From Gemmatimonadaceae bacterium (GTDB lineage Bacteria > Gemmatimonadota > Gemmatimonadetes > Gemmatimonadales > Gemmatimonadaceae): a DNA stretch of 64,000 bases. Location of the stretch: NCBI GenBank assembly GCA_036003045.1, contig DASYSS010000010.1:1-64000 (forward strand). The letters run 5' to 3'. The position numbers were made by a program, and so were the translations under genes. Of the stretch, positions 8,288-17,309 are shown one piece after another (the first letter of the stretch is position 1; each line of letters begins with the position of its first letter). Under the pieces are notes generated by a model. That model was not told the DNA's origin. It saw only the letters and a list, made by a program, of their open reading frames with translations, and did no database searches.

Positions 8288-8520
8288 TTAGCAGATGACC
8301 AGCGGCATTTCGTCGACGCCGATGTCTTCGATGATCTCGAATGCCGTCGTGCGGCCGAGCTGCACATTCAGTAACACGATGTCCGGTTTGCGCTCGAGAA
8401 TCATCGCAACCGCCTCGTCGCGGCGGCCGCACTCGCCGACACACGCAATGTTCGGCAAGCCGTCTAGTGCGCGCCGGAGCACCTGCCGTGCCAACGGCTC
8501 ATCGTCCACAACGAGCACAT
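8288..8520 (-). pseudogene. Truncated LytR/AlgR-type response regulator receiver, phosphoacceptor lost
   Basis: The 78-codon frame starts at ATG 8520 with MNVLVVDDEPLARQVL, a typical receiver N-terminus with acidic pair D7-D8. The phosphoacceptor position reads LLNVQL, so the expected Asp is Asn53. Translation stops right after MPLVIC, where the family continues with a conserved Thr/Ala and Lys region and then a LytTR DNA-binding domain. Both are missing. The start codon follows the stop of a histidine-kinase C-terminus directly (TGA ATG), the normal operon arrangement for a LytS/LytR pair. I regard it as a relic rather than a functional single-domain regulator. Confidence 0.65.
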
Positions 8521-8643
8521 TCATCGCGACCCGACCCAGGGCAACCGAATCACAACGTTGGTGCCTCGCAGCCGGGAGCCGTCGCGCTGCCGCGACAGCT
8601 CGACCGTGGCTCGTGAGCCGTGGAGATGGTGGGCTTTTGCGTT
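8521..8643 (-). pseudogene. C-terminal relic of a LytS-type sensor histidine kinase
   Basis: After an upstream in-frame stop, 40 codons encode HLHGSRATVELSRQRDGSRL and then GTNVVIRLPWV before TGA at 8521. The ending matches the last strands of the ATPase domain of LytS-type kinases (typically GTxVxxRLPW). Nothing of the kinase upstream of this survives. It directly precedes the truncated receiver, so a whole two-component operon has been reduced to the seam between its genes. The 220 bases further upstream to the oxidoreductase gene at 8865 hold no other gene. Confidence 0.55.
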
Positions 8644-8864
8644 TTAATGAGACTCGATATGAGAAAAGTATGAGAGCGGTATATGACCGACGCCGCGAGA
8701 GTTCAGCGAGACGCGCACCGGTCACGAGCTCGAGACGCTCAGCCCTGATGTCTTGTGGCTCGCAGCCGCCATCTAGCGAGCAACGGTACCCATGAAAACC
8801 GGGTGATTGAATCTTGCAGGGGAATTCGAGAGACGGCGACGCACCACGCACAAGGAAGCAGACG

Positions 8865-9782
8865 ATGAAGGCGATAGTGGTGACGGATCAGGCCGCGGGA
8901 ACGGCCGGAATGAGGCTGGTCGAGCGGCCGGAGCCGCAGGCAGCGATAAACGACGTCGTCGTTCAGGTGCACGCGTCGGGGTTCGTCGGGACTGAGTTGG
9001 CGTGGCCCTCGACCTGGACCGATCGCCTCCACCGTGACCGAGCACCCTCGATTCCCGGGCACGAGCTGGCCGGAGTGATCACTGCCCTCGGCTATGGCAC
9101 GACCGGACTGTCGATCGGACAGCGGGTGTTTGGCCTCGCGGACTGGTATCGCGACGGCACCCTGGCCGAGTACGCAGCCGTCGAGGCGCGCAACCTCGCG
9201 CCGCTGCCCGGCGACGTTGACTTCACGGTGGGCGCGAGCCTGCCGATCTCGGGCCTAACTGCATGGCAGGGACTGTTCGAGCACGGCCGCCTTCGGGCAG
9301 GGCAGAGCGTCGTGGCGCATGGCGCGGCGGGCGCAGTCGGCTCGATGGTGACGCAGCTCGCGCAATTGGCGGGCGCATACGTCATCGGCACCGGACGCGC
9401 CGCCGACCGTCAGAAGGCGCTCGACTTTGGCGCCCAGGTGTTCGTCGACCTCGAGAACGACGCACTGGAAGACGTCGGCGCCGTCGACCTGGTATTCGAT
9501 CTCATCGGCGGCGACATCGGGAAGCGGTCCGCGCGCCTCGTTCGAGCCGGAGGAACGCTGGTGTCCATCGTCGGTCCGAGCGAGGCACGCCCCGCCGAGG
9601 GGCTGGCGGTCGACTTCGTTGTCGAGTCCGATCGTGCCCAACTGAGCGAGATCGTTCAGCGCGTGCGGGACGGACGACTGCGGACGAACATCGGCACCGT
9701 CTCGACTCTCGACGATGCGGTCGCCGCCTTCAACGCGACCGAACGACGCCCTGGGAAGACGATCATTCGCGTTCGCCCGTGA
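8865..9782 (+). CDS. NADP-dependent oxidoreductase, quinone-oxidoreductase-like MDR superfamily
   Basis: 305 residues from the ATG at 8865, which is preceded by AAGGAA; the upstream in-frame extension looks non-coding. The N-terminal GroES-like half contains PGHELAGVI. The C-terminal Rossmann half has the dinucleotide loop VVAHGAAGAVGSMVTQLAQ and ends GKTIIRV. No zinc-ligand Cys cluster is present, so this is the zinc-free QOR branch. It would reduce quinones or enones with NADPH in the cytoplasm. It stands alone, converging on the UbiB-family gene. Confidence 0.88.
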   Translation: MKAIVVTDQAAGTAGMRLVERPEPQAAINDVVVQVHASGFVGTELAWPSTWTDRLHRDRAPSIPGHELAGVITALGYGTTGLSIGQRVFGLADWYRDGTLAEYAAVEARNLAPLPGDVDFTVGASLPISGLTAWQGLFEHGRLRAGQSVVAHGAAGAVGSMVTQLAQLAGAYVIGTGRAADRQKALDFGAQVFVDLENDALEDVGAVDLVFDLIGGDIGKRSARLVRAGGTLVSIVGPSEARPAEGLAVDFVVESDRAQLSEIVQRVRDGRLRTNIGTVSTLDDAVAAFNATERRPGKTIIRVRP

Positions 9783-9809
9783 GGATCGGGGACGGCGATC
9801 GGTTCCACG

Positions 9810-11597
9810 CTACTGGCCGGGCGGTTTGCGGTCGGACCACACGATCGCCAACACCATCCACACGCCGATGATTCCCGCGAGAAGAAATCCCGCGGTGCCG
9901 AGGATGCGGCGGTTTGGCAGAACCATCGCGCTGGCGACGAGCACGCCCGCCAGCACGAGCCCCGAGAACACGCGGTTCGCGACCTTCTGCATTGCTTCGA
10001 TCAGCGACGTGAGCTGCGGTACCTCGACGGTGGTCTGAAACTCGTTCGACGCCAGGCGGCTGGTGATCAGATCGATGCGATGCGGGAGCGCCATCGCCAA
10101 TTCCGATCCCTGAATCGCCAGCTCGGCCAGCCGCCGCGGACTGATGTCGCGCCGTGCGCGCTCAGCCGCGAGTTGCTTTCCGTAATCGCGAATTGTCTGG
10201 ATCGGCGAAAACGTCGGGTCGATGGCACGCGTCACGGCGTCGAGGTTGACCATCGCCTTGGCGAGCAGCGTCAACTCACTCGGCAGCCGCAACCCCTCTC
10301 GGAACGAAATGTTGATTAGGTCGTAGAGCAGGGACCCGGTATCGATGGCCCCGATCGTGGAATCGAAATCCCGTGTGATCAGCGACGCGATCTGATTCAC
10401 GAATCGGGTCCGGTCGAAGCTCGGCAGCTCGTCGCCAATCTCGGTCAGCGCGTCCGCCGCGTCTTCGCCGCGATTCTCCGTCATGTCCATGAGCAGCCGC
10501 ACGACTTGCTCGCGCATTCCGGTCGAGAGACGTGCGGTCATCCCGAAGTCGATCAGAGCCAGCCTCACATCCAAGTCGCGCGGTGTCGGCGCCGCATCGT
10601 CCTGTGCTTGCCGCTCGATTCGCGACAGCGGCGTAACGGGCTGGCGCTTCTCTCGGCGTCGATCCGTGGCGCGAATCTCCGACGGCGTCGCGGGATTGTC
10701 CGACTCCGGCAAGAGGACGAAGACGTTTCCAGGATGCGGGTCGGCGTGAAAGTGCCCGTCGAGGGTGATCTGTTTCAGATACGCGCGCGTGAGATCCGCC
10801 GCGACGGGAGCGAAGTCGTGCTCGAGCCGCACGAGCGGCGAGATGTCGCTCACCTTCGTCCCCCGCACACGTTCCGTAGTGAGGACGCATGACGTCGAAT
10901 AGGCTTCGATCACTCGCGGCACGAGGATCCGCGGAAACTCGGCGAGCGAGTGACGGAAGGTCGCCGCGTTCCGCGCCTCGATGCGGTAGTCCAACTCGTC
11001 GGCGAGTGCCCGTTCGAGCTGCTGAATGATTCCGGCGAGGTCGACGCGGGCGCCGGCGTTCGTGTGATCCTCGAGAAAGTCGGCGAGCTCGCGGAAGAAC
11101 GCGATGTCGCCACCCAGCTGCTCGCGAAGTCCCGGCCGTTGAACCTTGACGACGACGCTCCGGCCGTCGCGCAGCGACGCCGCGTGCGCCTGCCCCAGGC
11201 TCGCGGAGCCGAGTGGATGCGGGTCGAAGGACATGAAGAGCTTGCTCAGCCGGCCCTGTAGCTCGTGCTCGACGATGTCGCGAATGTCGTCGAACGGAAC
11301 CGGTGGAACGTCGTCTTGCAATTGCTCCAGCTCGGCGATGTACGGCGGCGGCAACAGGTCCGGCCGTGTCGAGAGCGCTTGGCCGAGCTTGATGTACGCG
11401 GGGCCGAGCTCGACGAGCCGCCGCCGAAACGCTTTGGCGCGTTCGGGGCTCGCGTCCACACCGACGCCGACGTCGTCAGGCTGGTTCGCGAGTCCATGCA
11501 GCCCTTGCTGCCGCGCGAAATCCGCGAGGCCGTATCGGCTGAACAGCCCGACAGTGGCCGAAAGCCGTGAAAGGTTGCGTGGCGCCAGAAGCATCAC
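9810..11597 (-). CDS. ABC1/AarF/UbiB-family atypical kinase
   Basis: 595 residues. Family hallmarks are clear: YIKLGQALSTRPDLLP (the KxGQ motif), the Ala-rich loop ASLGQAHAA in place of a Gly-rich loop, VVVKVQRPG with the ATP-contact Lys, the HFHADPHPGN catalytic loop, and LIDFGM. Two hydrophobic helices close the protein, as in UbiB. An unusual Arg/Pro-rich insert of roughly 40 residues separates HADPHPGN from LIDFGM. UbiB-type proteins are small-molecule ATPases or kinases that support isoprenoid-quinone synthesis at the membrane. The quinone pathway genes are not in this window. Two Met codons begin the frame; the first is used. Confidence 0.9.
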   Translation of the reverse strand: MMLLAPRNLSRLSATVGLFSRYGLADFARQQGLHGLANQPDDVGVGVDASPERAKAFRRRLVELGPAYIKLGQALSTRPDLLPPPYIAELEQLQDDVPPVPFDDIRDIVEHELQGRLSKLFMSFDPHPLGSASLGQAHAASLRDGRSVVVKVQRPGLREQLGGDIAFFRELADFLEDHTNAGARVDLAGIIQQLERALADELDYRIEARNAATFRHSLAEFPRILVPRVIEAYSTSCVLTTERVRGTKVSDISPLVRLEHDFAPVAADLTRAYLKQITLDGHFHADPHPGNVFVLLPESDNPATPSEIRATDRRREKRQPVTPLSRIERQAQDDAAPTPRDLDVRLALIDFGMTARLSTGMREQVVRLLMDMTENRGEDAADALTEIGDELPSFDRTRFVNQIASLITRDFDSTIGAIDTGSLLYDLINISFREGLRLPSELTLLAKAMVNLDAVTRAIDPTFSPIQTIRDYGKQLAAERARRDISPRRLAELAIQGSELAMALPHRIDLITSRLASNEFQTTVEVPQLTSLIEAMQKVANRVFSGLVLAGVLVASAMVLPNRRILGTAGFLLAGIIGVWMVLAIVWSDRKPPGQ

Positions 11598-11658
11598 AGG
11601 CTCATGGGCAGCAACCGTGCCGGTCGCTAACCCGCTGTGCCGGCGCTCAGCCCGTCGA

Positions 11659-13368
11659 TCACGTGTCTTTGTGTAGGACCGTGATGTCGTTGGTCCCCGC
11701 CATCGCCTTGCGCCAGAGTTTTGCGCGTTCGTCCAGCTGGTCGAGGGCGACGTCCATTGTGAAACGGTCCGGACGCAGTCGCGCCGTCACCTCCGACCAC
11801 TCGAGCGGCGTCGAAACGGTTGCGTCCACGCGCGGCCGCACGGAAAAGGCGGACGCGACGCTCTTGCCCACGATGTTTTGCAGGTAGTCGACATATACAG
11901 TCCCCGAAGGCCGGGACGCGCGACTGCGGACGACCGTCGCGACCTTGGGCATCTCAGCCGCAATCCGCGTGGCGATGATTTGGGCCACGAGCAGCGCCGC
12001 CTCCTGGTTGGTCTTCGGCGGCAACGGAAGCACGATGTGAAGGCCATGCGATCCCGACGTCTTCACACCTGCCGTGAGTCCGTCGTCATCGAGAAGTGCC
12101 TTGATGGCGCGAGCTACCGCGACCACTGCGCCGAATGAAGCCTTGGGCCCGGGATCGAGGTCGAGGATCGTGTAGTCGGGAAAGCCCAGCGACCCCACGC
12201 GCGAGTGCCACGGATGTAGCTCGATGGCTCCGAGTTGCACGCAATAGAGGAGCGTGAACAGGTCGCCGCCGATGATGCGCCGACCCGAGGTGCTCTCCGA
12301 CGGGACCGTCTCGATGCGGAGAGACGACGGCGCATCGTCGGGCGCGGTCTGTTGAAAAAACGGCTTCGCCTCGACGCCGTTCGGGTAGCGCTTGAGAACG
12401 AGCGGGCGTCCCTCGATCAGCGGCAGAATCGCCTTTGCCGCACGCGCGTAGTAGCGCATGAGGTCACCCTTGGTGCGCTTCGCCTTCGGGAAGTACACCT
12501 TCCCAAGGTTGGTCACCGACAGCGGCTCTGCTAACGGAATGTCGACACGCCCGCTTCCGCCCGCCTCCTCGACGACGTCGAGCGCTTTTACGACAGCCGC
12601 TGACTCGGCCGCCGAATGTCGAGTGCGGCGCCGCACGGTCTCCGCTGCTTTCGTGGGTGTCACCGGTCGCGAGGAACGGCGGTGTGGCCGCTCCGGCATG
12701 TCCGGTCCCGCGGGCATCGAGACCGGCTTTGAACCTGACGTGATCTCATCCATCCGCCGCCCTGAGGCAACGGATGCGACGTCGTCAGACGCCAGCGTGT
12801 CGTCGGTCACGACGAACTCGTCGGCGTGCTTGATCAGCAGCCACTCTCGCCCGCTGCTGCGCTCTCGACCCCGTCCACGCAGTTTGACAAGCGTCCAGGT
12901 GCCGCGGAGTCTTTCGCCTTCGAGCGTGAACTTGAGTGTGCCGCGCTCGAGCGCTTGCCGGATCGCGTCTTCGTCGCCGTCGGGCGACGTGTACGTGCCG
13001 CGATCCCAGATCATCACTGTGCCACCGCCGTATTCGCCCTTCGGAATGGTTCCCTCGAACGCGTTGTAGGCGATGGGGTGATCCTCTACCTGCATCGCCA
13101 GCCGTTTCACCGACGGATCCCGACTCGGGCCCTTGGGCACGGCCCAACTCTTCATTACGCCCTCGACCTCCAGGCGTAGATCGAAGTGCAAGTGCGAGGC
13201 ATGGTGCTTCTGGATCACGAACGCGAGCGTCCCGACGCGCGGATTCTCGACGCCGCCGGCGGGCTCGCGCGTGCGACTGAAATCGCGCTTACGCCGGTAT
13301 TCGACGAGCGTGTCCGGCGCGGAACGGCCGGTCTTCGGGTGCGAGCGCGAACGCAATCGTTTTGCCAT
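11659..13368 (-). CDS. ligD: LigD-like protein: 3'-phosphoesterase plus polymerase domains, no ligase domain
   Basis: 569 residues. Residues about 20-185 form the 3'-phosphoesterase domain: QKHHASHLHFDLRLE carries the expected H55, H61, D63 and R65, and EDHPIAYNAFEG carries H97. Residues about 275-560 form the archaeo-eukaryotic primase-type polymerase domain, with LDLDPG (metal-binding Asp pair) and SGSHGLHIVLP. In bacterial LigD of the Pseudomonas type an ATP-dependent ligase lies between these two. Here only a low-complexity Ser/Arg/Thr linker of about 85 residues joins them. The expected role is end processing and gap filling in non-homologous end joining, with Ku and a ligase supplied elsewhere. 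No ku gene is in the window. The ATG at 13368 is close to the divergent amidohydrolase gene. Confidence 0.92.
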   Translation of the reverse strand: MAKRLRSRSHPKTGRSAPDTLVEYRRKRDFSRTREPAGGVENPRVGTLAFVIQKHHASHLHFDLRLEVEGVMKSWAVPKGPSRDPSVKRLAMQVEDHPIAYNAFEGTIPKGEYGGGTVMIWDRGTYTSPDGDEDAIRQALERGTLKFTLEGERLRGTWTLVKLRGRGRERSSGREWLLIKHADEFVVTDDTLASDDVASVASGRRMDEITSGSKPVSMPAGPDMPERPHRRSSRPVTPTKAAETVRRRTRHSAAESAAVVKALDVVEEAGGSGRVDIPLAEPLSVTNLGKVYFPKAKRTKGDLMRYYARAAKAILPLIEGRPLVLKRYPNGVEAKPFFQQTAPDDAPSSLRIETVPSESTSGRRIIGGDLFTLLYCVQLGAIELHPWHSRVGSLGFPDYTILDLDPGPKASFGAVVAVARAIKALLDDDGLTAGVKTSGSHGLHIVLPLPPKTNQEAALLVAQIIATRIAAEMPKVATVVRSRASRPSGTVYVDYLQNIVGKSVASAFSVRPRVDATVSTPLEWSEVTARLRPDRFTMDVALDQLDERAKLWRKAMAGTNDITVLHKDT

Positions 13369-13431
13369 GGGCGATCAAATAGGGGCAGAGGCCGTGCCGC
13401 AGGACAGGGGACCGGCCAGATTCCAAGCACT

Positions 13432-14832
13432 ATGCGCCGAATCGCCCTCGTACTGACATGTCTCCTGCCGATGCGCCAGGCCGCGGCGCAGACGCTGCGC
13501 ATCACGAACGCGAACGTCGTCGACGTCTCGACCGGCCAACTGCATCCGTCGTCGACGATCGTGATTCGCGGAAACCGCATCGCGAGCGTCGGCACCGCAC
13601 CGCGTGGGGGGGCTGCCCAAAAGGGCGACCAGATCGTGGACGCGAAGGGGATGTACGTCATTCCCGGCCTGTGGGACATGCACACGCACGTCTACTTCGG
13701 ATCGAGCGCGGGGCAGGGCAATGAGCTCATTCTGCCGCTCTTCATCGCGAACGGTGTGACGGGCATTCGCGACATGGGGAGCGCGCTCGACGCGATCCTG
13801 CGCGCGCGCGCCGACGTCGCCGCGCACAAACGGCTCGGTCCCAGGATGGTGGTGTCCGGGCCGATGCTCGACGGGCCGCACGAGTCATTCCCGGCGTCGA
13901 TGGAGATCACCACGCCGGCGATTGGACGTCGCGCGGTCGATTCGCTCAAGCAGCGCGGTGTGGACTTCATCAAGATTCAATCCGGCGTGCCGCGCGACGC
14001 CTACTTCGCGATCGCCGACGAAGCGAAGAAGGTCGGCATCCCGTTCGAGGGTCACGTCCCCGATGCGATTCGCGCGTCGGAAGCGATTACCGCCGGCCAG
14101 CGAACGTTCGAGCACCTGATCGGGATCTTCGAGGCCAGCTCGCCGGACGAAGACAAGTACATCGTTGACAAGTACGACGGCGGCACCAAACGGCCGAGTC
14201 GATTTCTCGCCACCTACGATCCGGCGCGCGAAGCCGCCATCATCAAGCAGATCGCGGCCGCGAACGTGTGGCAGTGTCCGACGTTGTTCTGGGAGCGCGG
14301 GCAGTGGTTGGTCGACACGGTGCAGGTGATGAAGGATCCCGACATCGCGTTCGCCGCGAAGAGCTGGATCGCGTCATGGCCAAAGTCGCGCGCGTCGATC
14401 CGCAAGGGTCTCGCGAGCGACACGCTGCCGGTGCGCGCGACGTTCGTCGCGCACGAGCTGGACATCGTTCGCAAACTCCACGCGGCGAAAGTCCCGTTTC
14501 TCGCCGGGACGGACACGCCCGCCGGCGTGGACGTGCTGCCAGGATTCAGCCTGCATCTCGAGCTCGAGCGCTTCGTCGCGGCAGGGTTCACGCCGCTCGA
14601 GGCGCTGCAAACGGCGACGATCAATCCGGCGCTCTTCTGGAACAAGCGCAGCGACTACGGCACGGTGGAAGTTGGGCGCGTCGCGGATCTCGTGCTGCTG
14701 ACCGGGAATCCACTCACCGACATCAAGAACACACGAACGATCGCCGGCGTCGTGGCGGACGGCCGCTATTTGTCCGCGGCCGATCTGGCACAGTTGCGTT
14801 TACGCCTCCGAGGCATCGCGGCCGCGCAATGA
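13432..14832 (+). CDS. Secreted amidohydrolase-family metal-dependent hydrolase
   Basis: 466 residues from ATG 13432; the upstream open frame overlaps ligD and is ignored. A short signal peptide (RRIALVLTCLLPMRQAAAQ) is followed by ITNANVVDVSTG, the N-terminal beta-sandwich of imidazolonepropionase-like amidohydrolases. Metal ligands are visible as DMHTHVYFG (HxH), a Lys in DFIKIQSG, the His of FEGHVPDA, and the Asp of AGTDTPAG. The C-terminal motif TPLEALQTATINPA is typical. It likely hydrolyses a cyclic amide, prolidase-like peptide or related substrate in the periplasm; the exact substrate cannot be told. Confidence 0.9.
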   Translation: MRRIALVLTCLLPMRQAAAQTLRITNANVVDVSTGQLHPSSTIVIRGNRIASVGTAPRGGAAQKGDQIVDAKGMYVIPGLWDMHTHVYFGSSAGQGNELILPLFIANGVTGIRDMGSALDAILRARADVAAHKRLGPRMVVSGPMLDGPHESFPASMEITTPAIGRRAVDSLKQRGVDFIKIQSGVPRDAYFAIADEAKKVGIPFEGHVPDAIRASEAITAGQRTFEHLIGIFEASSPDEDKYIVDKYDGGTKRPSRFLATYDPAREAAIIKQIAAANVWQCPTLFWERGQWLVDTVQVMKDPDIAFAAKSWIASWPKSRASIRKGLASDTLPVRATFVAHELDIVRKLHAAKVPFLAGTDTPAGVDVLPGFSLHLELERFVAAGFTPLEALQTATINPALFWNKRSDYGTVEVGRVADLVLLTGNPLTDIKNTRTIAGVVADGRYLSAADLAQLRLRLRGIAAAQ

Positions 14833-14927
14833 CTACCAAATCAAGCTCGACAGTGCGAAGGTGACGTGCGCCAGAACGAACAGGTTAAGCCGACATGGGA
14901 CGTCGGCGTTCAGTCAATCGGGAGACG

Positions 14928-15341
14928 ATGGCGATGAATCGGATCGCTCGACCGCGCGGCCTCACCGCCTGGCGGCTCGCCCTCACGTGCTGCGTGGTTG
15001 CGTGCAACAGCGATACGGTATGCGTCACTCAATGCGCGCTCTCCACGCCCGCCGAGATTTCCGTCACCGCGAGCAACGCGCCGGCCGGAATCGTGGGACT
15101 CACGATGACGGTCACCGGACCGGTTCTAACGGGGCCGGATACTTCGTGCAGCCAGGGCCCCGGTGGCAAAGACGTCTGCACGATCTACGGCGCACCGGGG
15201 GACTATCATGTCACGCTCAATGCGCCGGGCTATCAGTCGAGCGTTCTGAGCTTCACGGCCACGGGCAAGACAGTGGGTTGTTGTGGTGATCTCGCGGACA
15301 CGCAGACGCTTTCGGTCGTGATGCAACCAGCGAGCGACTGA
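14928..15341 (+). CDS. Small putative lipoprotein with a carboxypeptidase-regulatory-like fold
   Basis: 137 residues from ATG 14928, which has GGAG six bases upstream; an earlier ATG at 14895 adds a poor leader. The N-terminus has a basic stretch, a hydrophobic core and the lipobox-like VVAC (Cys about residue 25), predicting lipidation. The mature part is Cys-rich and contains GAPGDYHVTLNAPGYQSS, the pattern of a carboxypeptidase-regulatory or PEGA-type beta-sandwich. It lies 95 bases downstream of the amidohydrolase gene and could share its transcript. The function is unknown. Confidence 0.6.
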   Translation: MAMNRIARPRGLTAWRLALTCCVVACNSDTVCVTQCALSTPAEISVTASNAPAGIVGLTMTVTGPVLTGPDTSCSQGPGGKDVCTIYGAPGDYHVTLNAPGYQSSVLSFTATGKTVGCCGDLADTQTLSVVMQPASD

Positions 15342-15354
15342 CGGAGCCGCAGCG

Positions 15355-16989
15355 CTACTTCGCCCCTGCGCGAACCTCCCGCACGGCGGCGATCGTCGAG
15401 TCCGCGTTCTTCCAATTCGCGGCCAGTCGGCGATATGCGCTCGTTGCCGCGGGGTCGTCGCCCATTGAACGACATGCACGCGCTAGACCGAGCAGCACGA
15501 GCGAGCGACCAGGCGTTCGCTTGAGCGCGGTCTCGAATTCGCGACGCGCGTCGCGTGGGCGTCCGGCCGCGAGCAGCATCTCGCCTAGCAGTTCGTGTGA
15601 CGGCTTCTCGATCGGCGGCGGACCGAACTCATACGGAAGCGAGTCTTCCAGCGCGGCGGCCCTGCTCAATTCCGCGATAGCCTCACCGGTTCTTCCGCGG
15701 CGTGAATTCGCCATGGCGCGGAGCTCCATCTCGACGACGCTGGCCTGGCCGATCATCTCGGGCATCATCACCGCCATCTCGGTGCCACTTATGGCGGCGG
15801 TTTGGGTGTGCAAATGAGCCATCAGTGCGTTCGTCGACGACGTGTCGCCGCGTCGGAGATCGTCGTAGGCCGTCGCGTACGATTGGGTGAGATCGACGAA
15901 CTGCGGCATCTTCGAGACGTCAGCGATCGGCGTGAGACTAGGATCGGCCTGCTCGACGTCGACGAGGTACTGCAAGCGCATCTCGGCATACCCGCTCGCG
16001 GCACCCACGGACTTCGCAGCGCGCTCCTGGCACGCTGAGGAGAGCCGCCGGGCGTCCGCGAGCCGGCCCGCTTGCAGGTACGCGTAGTGAAGCCAAATAC
16101 CCGCGTGCCCGCACCCGAGCACCGGTGCGATCGATGCGTTCGCCGTTTTCGCGACCGTTCGAATCGACGCTTCATTCGCGGCGATCACGTCGTCCCACAT
16201 GCCCAGCGCGACGAAGATATGAGACGTCATGTGCTGCGCGTGCGGAGCGTCCGGCGCCACCTTCGAGTATGCGCGCGCCGCGGCGAGCCCCTGAGCGGCA
16301 TGCGCCGGGTCGTCGTACGCGTGAATCACGTAGTGCAGCGCGCCGGGATGGCCCGGGTGATCGCGCATGATTCCCTCGGCGATCTTCGCGGCGCGGAGAT
16401 ACGTCGAATCGGTGCGAGGGAAGAGCGACAGTAAGGCGAGGGAATAAAAGAGCTGAGCGTCGGCGTCGTCGGCGTAGCGCTTCGCCACTCGGCCCGTCTC
16501 GACGGCGTACGCCGAGTCTCGGCCGTTCTTGGTGCCGGGGCCGAAGTACAGGATGTCGAGTGTGCCAAGGTAATCCTTCTCGCGTTGAGTCTTGGCTTTC
16601 GCGAGACGTTCGGATGGCGTGGCGCCGAGTCGCGCGAGAACTGCGCGAGCCTTGACGGAATCCTGTTCGCGCCAGATGCCGTGGTTGTACGTCATCGCCT
16701 CGCCCCAGTACGCCATCGCGAACCCGGGATCACGCTGTTGCGCGTCGCGAAATGCCGAGGCGGCTCCGTCGTACTCGAAGTTGTGCAGGAGCGCGAGACC
16801 GCGCAGGAACGCGGGCTGGGCGGAGGCGGCGCCGGAGTTCGCGAAGGAGACGCTTCCGAATCGGGCGGCCGTCGAGTCCAGCGCCGACGAGCTGTGCGCT
16901 TCGTGCTGGGCGCCGACCGAAGTGCCGGATGCGGCGCACAGAAATGCGACCGCGAACAACACTCGCCGTGCGCGGACGGGGCTTGCCAT
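15355..16989 (-). CDS. Secreted TPR-repeat protein
   Basis: 544 residues with a cleavable signal peptide (LFAVAFLCAASGTSVGAQ). TPR-like helix pairs begin at LLHNFEYDGAASAFRDAQ and recur to the C-terminus, where a clear repeat reads GRPRDARREFETALKRTPG. The conserved central part (MAYWGEAMTYNHGIW, then HYVIHAYDDPAHA and HMTSHIFVALGMWDD) is known to me from many uncharacterised periplasmic TPR proteins of soil bacteria. It probably acts as a protein-interaction scaffold in the periplasm. The gene is convergent with the small lipoprotein gene and leaves a 200-bp gene-poor stretch (16990-17189) upstream. Confidence 0.82.
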   Translation of the reverse strand: MASPVRARRVLFAVAFLCAASGTSVGAQHEAHSSSALDSTAARFGSVSFANSGAASAQPAFLRGLALLHNFEYDGAASAFRDAQQRDPGFAMAYWGEAMTYNHGIWREQDSVKARAVLARLGATPSERLAKAKTQREKDYLGTLDILYFGPGTKNGRDSAYAVETGRVAKRYADDADAQLFYSLALLSLFPRTDSTYLRAAKIAEGIMRDHPGHPGALHYVIHAYDDPAHAAQGLAAARAYSKVAPDAPHAQHMTSHIFVALGMWDDVIAANEASIRTVAKTANASIAPVLGCGHAGIWLHYAYLQAGRLADARRLSSACQERAAKSVGAASGYAEMRLQYLVDVEQADPSLTPIADVSKMPQFVDLTQSYATAYDDLRRGDTSSTNALMAHLHTQTAAISGTEMAVMMPEMIGQASVVEMELRAMANSRRGRTGEAIAELSRAAALEDSLPYEFGPPPIEKPSHELLGEMLLAAGRPRDARREFETALKRTPGRSLVLLGLARACRSMGDDPAATSAYRRLAANWKNADSTIAAVREVRAGAK

Positions 16990-17189
16990 TGGGGCCTCTT
17001 ACTCGAAGCGGATCGCTGAAATAAATGGAATTCAGCGGCCGCGTCGAGGAGACCGCCAGGAACGCGCGTCACGATGGCGAGGACCTCCCGGAGTAAGCGA
17101 GAGAGCGCTCGAAGGGAGAATCGACTCTCGGCGCTGCGCGCATTTTGCTTGCTCGATTCTCGGACGCGGTCTACATTCGCGACCCGGCC

Positions 17190-17309
17190 ATGACTCGGCT
17201 CCCGATTCCGACCTTCCGAGCGCTCGATGAAGCCGTTGAGCGGCTCAGCGACGTCGCAAAGCGCCTGGCGCGCACCATCGAATACCGACTCGATGTAGGC
17301 AGCCGATGA
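17190..17309 (+). CDS. Possible 39-residue protein coupled to the kinase gene
   Basis: An ATG at 17190 opens a 39-codon frame whose TGA (17307-17309) overlaps the kinase ATG at 17306 as ATGA, the classic translational-coupling overlap. The predicted peptide reads MTRLPIPTFRALDEAVERL and continues with SDVAKRLARTIEYRLD, an amphipathic helix with regular charged spacing. No strong Shine-Dalgarno sequence precedes it, and no family is recognised. It may be a real small partner or leader peptide of the kinase, or a chance frame. Confidence 0.35.
   Translation: MTRLPIPTFRALDEAVERLSDVAKRLARTIEYRLDVGSR

Noticed and set aside
13186-13431. Extension of the amidohydrolase gene upstream of 13432
   Set aside because: It overlaps the ligD start on the other strand and would place the signal peptide in the middle of the protein.
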